Shown: one piece after another, positions 41,101-53,100 of the stretch
How positions within the stretch are numbered: position 1 is the first letter of the stretch
Layout: every line of letters starts with the position of its first letter
Source: Echinometra lucunter
Taxonomy: Eukaryota > Echinodermata > Echinoidea > Camarodonta > Echinometridae
Direction of reading: 5' to 3'
Assembly (NCBI GenBank): GCA_029962745.1
Contig: CM057171.1
Span: 1,366,640 to 1,430,639 of the forward strand
DNA: 64,000 bases
Position numbers and translations under genes: made by a program
Notes under the pieces: generated by a model
Database searches by the model: none
Seen by the model: only the letters and a program-made list of their open reading frames with translations
What the model was told of the DNA's origin: nothing

Positions 41101-44100
41101 TTCTCATCATAATTTCTGTCAATTTATATTCATTTCAGATACATGACGTTTTATAAGAGAAATGTAGCAATAAAATAAAAATGTTGGTGTTGCCAATTTG
41201 AAGAATAAAAGCTGATCAAATTAGGCTTTAAATAATTCCTGTCACGAATGGGTTAAAATAGATAAGAGCTGATAATGGAGAAATATGAAGAAACGCAGTT
41301 TCCCAAATCAGAAAAATTCTCCTTTTTCGGGTTGACATGAGGTCACAAAAGGCGACATGACTTGGTAATGGTGCAACTGATATTTGTATATGTGGCATGT
41401 GGTGTCAAAAGATGCGCAAGACTTGAAAAAAAATGTCAGAAAGTGGTGTGGCATAAATGCGGCGGTTTGAATTGCGCGACGAATGTCGCGCGGGGGGGGG
41501 GGGGGGGGATCCCCCCAGTCCTTTTAGGGTTAAGCTGAAAAGGCCTTGGGTGCTCTATGAAATTTTCTTTTATACAAGGAAACTTGCAACAAAGCTGAGT
41601 TGCTTCACTAGATCCTTTTAGCAAAGTCTCTGAATATTCTTCTTCCAATCTGACTTATTAGCAACCCAATATTCTACTTGGTCATGCTGTACTGGTATCA
41701 GCAAAGCAAATCAAATCTAAAAATTATTGTATACAACCGAAATATGTCTTGAAAAGCTAGTTGTGATCATGAAAGTGGCGGTGTAAACTAGATAACACAA
41801 TGGAAGAGTGAATGCACAATGCAATTATCTACAAATACTCAAACGGTGCATTAAGTTGTGCTTACATACATGTTCATAAAATTTAATTAAGTTTATCATG
41901 CAATATGATTACAGACAGAAGTAATAATAATAAGAATACAGAATTAACATATAATGACTGGGAGGGATAAAAGACTGATGATAATACATGGAACATAAAA
42001 TATTACAAAGTACAGAAAATGAACATAATGAGAAAAAGAATTATAGACAGAGGATTAACACGTGACGAGACAATAAAAATGACGGGGCAGGTAAACAGAG
42101 TGAATAAGAAAAACTGAATGAGAAATGGGAAAAGAATAAAGAAAACTTTACAGCTGATAGATGGAATGATATAACATCATAAACATGTCTAGATAAAGGG
42201 GTGTGGTGGTGATGGTGGTGGTGGTGGTGGTGATGATGGTTACGGTGGTGGTGCTTATGGTGGTTATGGTAGTGTGGTGATGGTGGTGCTCATGATGGTG
42301 GTGGTGGTGATGATGGTGGTGGTGATGGTGGTGGTGATGGCAGTGGTAGTGGTGATGGCAGTGGTGATGGTGATGGTGGTGGTGGTGGTGGAAATGAGAT
42401 TCAATGATGAGAACAAAGATGGTCAGGAGAAATAGACAATAAGGATGATGACGATGATGACTGATGATAATGACAATGATGATAGTGATGATGATGATGA
42501 TAGTGATTATGATGTCAATAACGATTCATAATACAAATTTGAAATTAGCCTATTAAGTGGGGTCTAGCTACATGTATATGAAGTACTAAAATGCTGATAT
42601 TCTTCCAGCACTAACAAAGGTAGAGTTTATTAAAGTTGGGGAAATTACAATACAACGCAACTGGTATTCCCATACAGTAGAAACAACTACAACAGAAATT
42701 AAAAGGTATAGATGAATCTTATTCTTGGACTAAACAAAAACAGAAGACTTTGAAAGTAATTCAAAGAAAAAAAAAAAAAGAATGGAACTCAGAACACAAA
42801 AGAGCTCTACATCTACATAGAAATTAACCAAAGGCAAAATAAAAACACAAGAAGCAGACAAAATGCATAACACAATAAAAGCACACACACACAAGACGAA
42901 ATAATGATTTTGATTAAAACCTTTTGGTATGCCTCGGAAGCCTCCTAGAGATGGGTTAGAACCAATTCCCGATGGACCTGTTCCCAAGTTTTGATTGCGT
43001 TTAATTTTACAAATTTTTGAGGTTGCCAGCAAAAGGATTTGAAAAGGGAAAACGAGAGGAAAAGAAAACAGGGGGAAGAAAACAAAAAACAAAAAACATG
43101 ATCAAATTGATGGAAAATATATCCTTAGCAAGTACAAAAGACAAAAATGAGAGGATTATGAATTAATATTTATAAATGATGCAATGTAAATCAGCAATGA
43201 TGCAATTAAGACAATGATAGATAAGGATATTAATAGTTTATCCATGATGCAGGGGTGCTTAACACAATCAGCATCTATATTCAGCACAAAATTTTCTTCT
43301 TCTTTGTTATGATACAAAAATTTATTTTNNNNNNNNNNNNNNNNNNNNNNNNNNNNNNNNNNNNNNNNNNNNNNNNNNNNNNNNNNNNNNNNNNNNNNNN
43401 NNNNNNNNNNNNNNNNNNNNNNNNNNNNNNNNNNNNNNNNNNNNNNNNNNNNNNNNNNNNNNNNNNNNNNNNNNNNNNNNNNNNNNNNNNNNNNNNNNNN
43501 NNNNNNNNNNNNNNNNNNNNNNNNNNNNNNNNNNNNNNNNNNNNNNNNNNNNNNNNNNNNNNNNNNNNNNNNNNNNNNNNNNNNNNNNNNNNNNNNNNNN
43601 NNNNNNNNNNNNNNNNNNNNNNNNNNNNNNNNNNNNNNNNNNNNNNNNNNNNNNNNNNNNNNNNNNNNNNNNNNNNNNNNNNNNNNNNNNNNNNNNNNNN
43701 NNNNNNNNNNNNNNNNNNNNNNNNNNNNNNNNNNNNNNNNNNNNNNNNNNNNNNNNNNNNNNNNNNNNNNNNNNNNNNNNNNNNNNNNNNNNNNNNNNNN
43801 NNNNNNNNNNNNNNNNNNNNNNNNNNNNAAGAAAGAAAGAGAGAAAGAGAGAAGGAAAATAAGAAGAGAGAGAAGAGAGAGAGTAGGAATAGGAAAATGA
43901 AGTCAATTATCTTACTTGGTGTAAACATCTTTTTAAAAAATGAATTTGAATTTGAGAGGCTATCTCTTTACACTTTCTAAATATGAGGGAGAGGTGTTGG
44001 CAACTATTCATTCTTTGTATGCATATTGTCTTATAATCTTTGACAAAATGCTTCAGATGATATATAAGAATCTTTCAACTAGTATTCCCATTAGTTTAAC

Positions 44101-47100
44101 CCATTCGTAACAGAGGTCCACATTTTGTGGTTTGGCCTAATATCTTTTGATGCAAAGCCCTAAAAATCATACCAAATACATGAGCAGAAAGAGCAAGAAA
44201 TTCTACACAAACTGTGCCCATTTTGGTTGCGTCAATATTCGTTGTTTGATGCTGAAATTTTTTTAAAGGAAAATAAGCATTAAAATCCTTAAATTGGCAA
44301 TGTGATAGAAAGTTTTAAATCACTGTTTTCCCCTGCAAATTGGCAACTTTTTTACTTCTCATCATAATTTCTGTCAATTTATATTCATTTCAGATACATG
44401 ACGTTTTATAAGAAAAATGTAGCAATAAAATAAAAATGTTGGTGTTGCCAATTTGAAGAATAAAAGCTGATCAAATTAGGCTTTAAATAATTCCAGTCAC
44501 AAATGGGTTAAAAAGATGATTTTTGTAATATTTCCCACCAAGCTACAGGTCATTAGTTAGCACAATGCAACATGCAAGAAATGAAGGAATACATTTTATT
44601 TGAAAGCACACATGTAACTCACTGATATGTATAAACTGTATTTCTCCAGTGCAATTAAAATTACAATTGTAAAGTTTGATTAAAAAAACAAAAACATAAA
44701 GGCCATTTTTTACAATATATACTAACACCACAATTGTATGAAACAAAAAATTATATATCAAGGAAAAAGTTTTGAATTATGATCTACAGAATCATAATTA
44801 TCTATTTCTCTTCATAGCGTGAATTTTTTTTGGTCTTGAAAAAATACAGTTTCTGCTAGCAGTGCCTAATTATGATTTAAATGCAGTATTTAAAATGTAA
44901 TTTCTAATTACAGTTAAAATTTCATCATGTATCATTTTCAAAGCTAAATACACACAAGAGTTACAAAAACAAAATACACATGGTTACAACTAAAACATAT
45001 GGACAAAATTTAAAAAAAAAAAAGAAGAAAAAAGAATAGTTACATTACCTATTTTGATAAGATGCATCATATTCTTTGATATTTTTGCTTTTTTCTTCTC
45101 ACAAATTTAGTTTGATTTCCAAAGTCAGTTAAAAAAAAAAAAAAATCTCTTAACAACAGATCTTCCATGACTTGTAAAACATCTTCTTTCATTACAAGTC
45201 AATCAAATTTGACAAAGAATGATAGTAAAAAAGAAGCATATTACAGGTAAATAGAAACCACATTTCCAAGATCAAAACAATAATTAAGGATTTAACAAAT
45301 ACACACAAGAAAGACAGACATATGCAACAAAAACAAAAACAAGCATCCACATTACAAGAAAGCAAACAAGAAGGCAAAAAAAAAAAAAAAAAAAAAAAAA
45401 CACAAACAAGACAAAACATCAGCAGACAAGCAAACAAGTACAAATGCATTAATGACAGACATATACAGACATGCAACAGATATTACAAAACAAACAAACA
45501 AACAGACAAACAAAAGGAGAAATAGAAAAGAAAAGATACTTGTTTTTATTTGTAGATTCTATACTAGCCCTCTATTTGGTCCAGTATTAATGACAGACGT
45601 ATACAGACATGCAACAAATATTACAGACAAACAAACAGACTGAGACAAACAAACAAAAGGAGAAAGAGATAAGACAAGACACCTGTATTTGTTTGTAGAT
45701 TCTGTTGTAGGCCACTATGTATGCCAGTAAGGCCAGCAACCAGTGAGTTGGTGTTGTTAGCGGCTTGAGAGTTGGTAGAGGCAGTAGTTGATGTCACACC
45801 TATTAGGAAGGACCAAAGAAATAACTAGACAACACAAAACAGCATCATACAAAACAAAACAATCAACAATGCATTGGGACATTGTACTATGCAACATAAT
45901 AGGACATGGAGAGAGAGGGGGGTGCTATCCAGTTAAGTTCATACTGGATTAATCTGTATTTATTTGAAGAGCAAAATTCAGAGTTTGATTATCTTTTCAA
46001 CTTTGATAAAGAATGATTTGATAGAAACAGGTGTGCACAAAGGTGAAGGAAGGGTGCAGTGCTATGTGACACGGTGTAAGATTGGTTTAACATAGTACAA
46101 ATCTGACAAGTACACTTATAAATGGAAAATACTTTTGCAGCTTTTAGCATTTGGGGTTTATGCTAGATCGTAATAATGCTTAATAACAAACATGCTAACT
46201 TCACAAAAATGAAACAATAACTATACACAATATATCTGTGATTGTCACAAAACAACATCTGATTTTGGTAAAAGCTGCACATAGATTATTCTCATAACAA
46301 TAAGTGTGCACATGGGATGATGCGAGCCATTTCAACAAATATTTCTTTGAAAATACTATGGACTTGGAGATGAAAATATTATGGACTTGGAGATGAAAAC
46401 AGGATTAAATGTCCGGAAACAATATAACACACACAAAAATAGTTACGCTGTAATTCATTTGGATTAATACATTAACTACAACAGCAACAATAACCACACA
46501 ACCATGGATCAGAACAGGAGACAACAATTCTTCATAAATGAACATGACAGGTTATAGATATGGTTAAATTTAAGCACTTATATACCAATCTCCCTTTTCC
46601 CCAAAACAGCCACTCTCCCTCATATTTTCCCCTCTGCCCCTCCCTATTCTAAAACCCTTTTTCAAATCTACCCCTTCATATATATGTAGCTAGTTGTTTA
46701 AGGAGTATATGTCCCAACTTGCTATTCATTTATACACACATTTTTTTTTCAATGGCAGTTTTTTGAGGCTGTTTACTGCCTGATGTGTAAATGCAGCTTT
46801 AGGTAAAAGTGAGAAAATGTCAAGAGGAATAAGCAGCCAGGGGAGCATTTCATAAAGTGTCTTGTCAGTGATTTTTACTGACAAATTTGCTCTCAGCCAA
46901 TCAGAGGCAAGGATTTCAGTAGCTTATAACAGTAGTCAGTAAAAATCACTGACAAGACAATTCATGAAACACTCCCCATGAGTTTACAGAGTAGGTAATG
47001 CTAGGTTCAGAATGACTGCAGAATGGATGCTTTCCTGAGTGCTCAGGGCATGCATTGTAGGAATGGGAAATGTTTTATGATATAAGAGGGAAAATGGGAG

Positions 47101-50100
47101 ATAGATGGACCCCCCCCCCCCAGTCTTTGAAAGAAGAGAGAGGTCTATGTTGACAAAAAAGATGTGACAGAAAAAAAAATAGATGAAATAAATAAAGCAG
47201 TGAAACAAGAGAAAAGAGAGAGAGAAAGAGAGGGGGGGGGGGGGGAGAGGAGCAGAGGCGGAGAAAGAAGGGGAGGGGAGAGGAGGGGGTGGGAGAGAAT
47301 GGATAAAGTGACAGAATACAGAATACAGAATAGGTTTACAGCAGATTGACAAAGCAGGTAGAGCAAAATTGCAACAAACAACAAAAACAAATTAAACAAA
47401 AAAATAACATGCACACAGTGACTGGGTTATCTATTAAACCCTTTAATTTGCTGTCGATGACAGATGCTTGCAATAACGCTAATAAGCATAAGCAAATGTG
47501 ATTCTAATTTGAACATATCAAGGGTTGGGAGGGAGAACACATGTGATGAGAGAAGGGTCAGTGGAGAGATAGCGTTTGCTTGGAGTGTTGAAACATTGAT
47601 GTCTAAGAGGACTGAATGACATGAAAATCGGGCTAAGAGTTGAGAGCTGCTTAAGATTCAGAAGGCCGTTACCTCCTTGCACTGATTAACATCCTTCTAG
47701 TGTTTAACCACTGATATCTAAAGGGCTTTGGGACATGTGAATAAGGCCAAGAGGAAATCTGTCTCATTAACGAGAGTCTGTTTAGAGCTAAAAGGTTGTT
47801 AAGTTATAGCAATGATTAAACAACCTTCTAGCACTGACTAAACACCCTTCTAGCGTTAAACCATTGATGTCTAAAGGGCTTGGCGACATGAGAATAAGGC
47901 TAAAAGCAAAGCTGTCTCATTAATGACAGCATACTTAAGAGTCCAAAGGCTGTAAACTCTTAGTAGTGATTAAAAACTCTGCTCAGAGAGTTGAAACATT
48001 AAAGTGTAAAAGGACTTTGTGACATAAATCGGGCAAAGGGCAACTGCCTCATTAACGAGAGCCAGCTTAGAGCCATAAGGGTGTTATTTCATATCATTAA
48101 ACAGTGATTAATGTCCTCCTGGCTCTCAACAGCAGCATGAAGCATTGTGCAATGAGTACAATGGTATATGATGTCTTTACAACTTCAAGGTAAATTGTTG
48201 CCTCTTGGGATGAGGAGTTACAACAGAAATGATGCACAGAGCAATATTTGACTGAATGAAGGATGAATGGAAGAATGGATAAATGAATGAATGAATGCAT
48301 GAATGAATGAATGGATGAAGAATGCATGACAGAAGGATTGAATGAATGAAATAAAAATGTAAATGACTGTATAAAAGAATTAAGTGATTGATGAAAGAGA
48401 AGTAAAGATTTCATAACTCCAAAATGGCCACCTACATATGTGTCTACCCCAAAGGAAAGTCTTTTCTCCAATGCTGATAAAGTAAGCTTCAGTTTCCTGC
48501 TATCACTGCTGTAATTGCATTTGTTGCTATTGTTTCTGCTGTTGTAGCTTGCTATGTTAATGTTGTACTTCTTGTTATTACTGTTGATGCTGCTGTAAGC
48601 ATTGTTACTGTTGCTGCTGTTGATGTTGTTTAGTTATCACTGCAATAATTATCATTTGTCATTTGTAGTCATTTTGTTGTGACTGTTGTTTTTGAGGATG
48701 CTCTTGTGGCTGCTGCTATTGTTGTTGTTGTTACCATTATAATTGTACCAACCTGTTGACCCTGGTGTAACTCCCATAATGCTGTTACCCTGCGCTGCTG
48801 CTAGTAATGCTTGACTTTGAGCGAGGGCGTTCTGTCCTTGACCTCCCGTACTGTTCTGCTGTTGGTTGACCGCCGACGCTAGAGCTGCTAGCTGAGGCAT
48901 CGTCAATGCCGTTTGACCTACAGGGGAAGATGAATATTCATGTCCTGCCATGAATATAAAAACAGAAGAGACGGTGGTTGGTTGCAAAAGAGGTGCAAGG
49001 GGTAGAAGGTTAAAGGTCAGAGGTCATCAAGGTCAGAAGGCAAATGATCAACTTGCAAAGGAAGATGAATGTTAATGTCTTGCCATGAACATAAAAATGA
49101 AATGAGATGGTTGCAAAAAAAGGTGCGAAGGGTGGAAGGTTAAGAGATGTCATATGTCGTGAGTCAAAGGTCATAGGTCATTGAGGTCAGAAGGCAAATG
49201 ATCAACTTGCAAAGGAAGATGAATGTTAATGTCTTACCATGAATATGAAAATAAAAAAAATATGATGGTTGGTTGCAAGAAAGGTGCAAAGGGTGGAAGG
49301 TTAAGAGACGTCATAGGTCACATGTCAAAGGTCAGAGGTCATTGAATGTAGAAGGCAAAGCTTTGACCTAGGACAGCTGAATGTCCTACCATGAATAGGG
49401 ACATAAAAGAGATGGTAGGTGGTGGCAAAAGAGGCACAAGGGGCAGAAGGTTACGGGTGTCAAAGGTTATTGGTCACTGAGGTCTGAAGGCAAGGATTAG
49501 ATATGAAAAGATGAAGATGATATGTACCTGGGAAGATTATTTGGTGCAAGGTTAACTCATTTGTGACAGAGGTCCACATTTTGTGGTTTGGTCTAATAAC
49601 TTTTGATGCAGAGCCCTAAAAATCATACCAAATACATGAGCAGAAAGAGCAAAAAATTCTACACAAACTGTGCCCATTTTGGTTGCGTTAATATTCATTG
49701 TTTGATGCTGAAATTTTTTAAAAGGAAAATAAGCATTAAAATCCTTAAATTGGCAATGTGATAGAAAGTTTAGAATCACCGTTTTCCCCCGCAAATTGGC
49801 AACTTTTTGACTTCTAATCATAATTTCTGTCAATTTATATTCATTTCAAATACATGACATTTTATAAGAAAAATGTAGCAATAAAATGAAAATGTTGGTG
49901 TTGCCAATTTGAAGAATAAAAGCTGATCAAATTAGGCTTTAAATAATTCCTGTCATGAATGGGTTAAATGTTAAGAGGTTATATATGTTAGTTGAAGGGC
50001 AATTGCATCAAGGTCACAAATAACTTGATCTAGAGAAGCATGAATATGAACAGAAAGAGAGAAGGTGATCATGGTTCTCGCCAGTACATAACACCCATGC

Positions 50101-53100
50101 TTCCAATACCATGCATAAAGGGTTTCAGACAAGGAAGAACCATGTGTGAAATTGTTGCACCATGCGTGGCAACAAGGGTAAAAAAATATTGGAGTATATA
50201 TTCTTAACAATAATGATAAATGTCACAGATTGTTTTGCTTTTTGGCAATGTATTTTTATTTTTATGCCATTAGTAGACAACTCCTGCTTACCAAGAAGCA
50301 TTTTTCATCCTTTTACTATATCATATACTGCCGCCACACCTAACTTTAGGTGTTATTCCGTAAAAGTTCCGAAACTTCCACGCTTTGCACAGAGTGGGAA
50401 CCGTGTGTGGATTTTTTTCTAGTGAGAACCCTGAAGGTGATTGTCCATAGGGGGATAATGCTAAGTGTGAAGTGCAGGGATTAAAGTTTGTGCAGCATGA
50501 CAATAGAAGGGGCTATTCAGAATCACAGATGGGGTAATTCCTTGCTGTCATTTTGTGGCCTAAAAATCACTAAAATAGCCAAAATATCTCATGAAAATCA
50601 AGGCTTAGTGACCAAAGAAAGATCCCACAATACAAAATTTTTTAAAATCCCATAATGAACTGCGAAATATGCAAGAACAAACTTCAAAACATAGCTGCCG
50701 ATCGAACCAATCAAAACTTAAGTTTACATCGGCAGTCATCTGGCTTTTGGAAAAGTGGCGAATGCGTATGTGCACCTCTAGGCGAGGTAGGTACCATAAA
50801 CCTCATTTGGTAACATGCCTTTCCCTCTTGTAATTCAGAATAGCCCCCTCTAAATGTGGCATCTTACAGACTTTAAAACTTTAAAGGGATCAGGAGCTTA
50901 TGGGTCGACCAAGTGCGGATGATGTGCAAAATATAGTCATATCATGGTATGGCTTAAAGAAAGAAATTTTTAAAAAAATGAGAAAAGTCATCAGTCACAG
51001 GAGAGAAGCAGAGAGTGGAAGATATGTGATGTCAAAGGTCAAAAGGTGACAAGGCTTAATTGGTTGGCAATGACTTTAAACACAGCATTTTTCTTACAAT
51101 ATGGAGCACCTTTCTAAATATAATCAGTGAATACAAACACTACATAGACAATGCAAAAGTGTGACAGACTGAGCACTATACAAGAACTTACTACCATTAT
51201 TAAACTCATAGCAGTAAAGATTTTTCTTAAGAGCTAAATTCATCAGTTCTACCTCCTCAAATTGGCAACAATTATATTTATTTTCCACTCCACAGTTTGA
51301 AATAAATAAAGCTGCATATAACATAAACCAATGTGAAATGAAATAAACAGAAAGTGGAAAAAAAAAATCTACATTTAATTTGCCCTTTAGGGTTGCATCA
51401 GTATTAGTCATTTGATGCTGAATTTTTAAAAAGAATAATAAGCACTAAAATCCTTAAATTGGCAATTGAATGGATGGTTCAAATCACCGCTTTTCTATGC
51501 AAATTGGCAACATTTTAACTTCTCAACATACTTTAATTTATATTCATTTCAGATACATGACTTCTCAAAGCCACAGTGGACTGGCGCATACATAGCTCTG
51601 AAATGATGTATTTACAACAGCACAAATTTGGGGCTACTGACAACCAGAGACTGTCTTAGAAACATTACATCCTTCTTGGCTTCTAGTAAAATGCCTTAGT
51701 CTGAATACATACATTTTGACAGATGTGTCTCAAAAAATAAAGCTAGCATTGATCAGAAAAGTGCATGCTGGGAGAAAAAAAAGGGGACAGAACCAGTAGC
51801 TCAGGACTGAGATGGCGCTATTTCAAAATCTCATACAAGGGTGCCAGTTCGCTCTGGCTTTAAGAAAAAATGCAGCAATAAAGAAATATTCTGGTATTGC
51901 CAATTTGAAGAAGAAAATTTGATCCAAAGAGGTTTCATATAATAGGTTATAAGCTGTAGAGGTTTCATATAATAGGTTATAAGCTGTAGAATACAATGAT
52001 GTGAGAGTGATCTTACCCGGTAACTGTAGGTTGGCAAGGTTTGATACATTCCCAAGGTTACCTCCCGTACCTCCTCCTCCACCTCCTGCCGCTGCTGCTT
52101 GCTGTGCTAACTGCAAAAATGCATTCTGCTTTTTGTTTTTTGGGTGGGTGGGGGGGAAGGATGACAAAAAGACAAAAGGGGGAGAGGAATAAAACCAAAA
52201 TACTGTGGTGAACGTGTTGCATTTTGATTCTGGTTGCAGGCATGCTCACTCAGAAATCAATCATGCACAGTCCTAAAACAAGTTATTCTAACCAATGAAA
52301 CATCAGATTGTTTGGAATATTCATGAATTTTGTGAGAAGGGCATATTATTGAAAGATATACCATTTCAAGTAGCTGATTCGCAAGAGTTCCTCGCCGTGA
52401 AAATCATTTACAAAGTGCAAACAGCTACATGTCATGAAAGCTTCCCTGCCCCCCCCCCTTAACCCATTCGTGACAGGAATTATTTAAAGCCTAATTTGAT
52501 CAGCTTTTATTCTTCAAATTGGCAACACCAACATTCTTATTTTATTGCTACATTTTTCTTATAAAACATCATATATCTGAATTGAATATAAATTTTAAAA
52601 ATGCCGATGAGAAGTCAAAAAGTTGCCAATTTGCAGGGGAAAACGGTGATTTTAAACCTTCTATCACATTGCCAATTTAAGGATTTAAATGCTTATTTTC
52701 CTTTAAAAAATTTTCAGCATCGAACAATGAATATTGACGCAACCAAAATGGGGACAGTTTGTGTAGAATTTTTTGCTCTTTCTGCTCATGTATTTGGTAT
52801 GATTTTTAGGGCTTTGCATCAAAAGATATTAGGCCAAACCACAAAATGTGGACCTCTGTCACGAATGGGTTAATGATTCATACCCATAGTTTCATCTGTA
52901 AAAAGTTCTACCCTTCTTCCATCAAAATGACAATATGCTGTTACCCACTTACAATTCCTGTTCACAAAGGTACAACAGGTGTACAGTCTGTGCAGCATGA
53001 CATTTAGAGGAAAAGTTACAGAGGGGGTGAGACCACGCCACCATTTTGATCACAAGAGATTGACGAATCGTAATTTTAAAATGAAAAAATGCCAAAATAT

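Noticed and set aside
43255..43980. Open frames of 194-241 codons across the N block
   Set aside because: They consist almost entirely of undetermined bases in a 500-N gap.
45322..45643. Lys/Gln/Thr-rich open frames
   Set aside because: They come from A-rich homopolymers and the ACAAACAAAC-type repeat next to exon 7.
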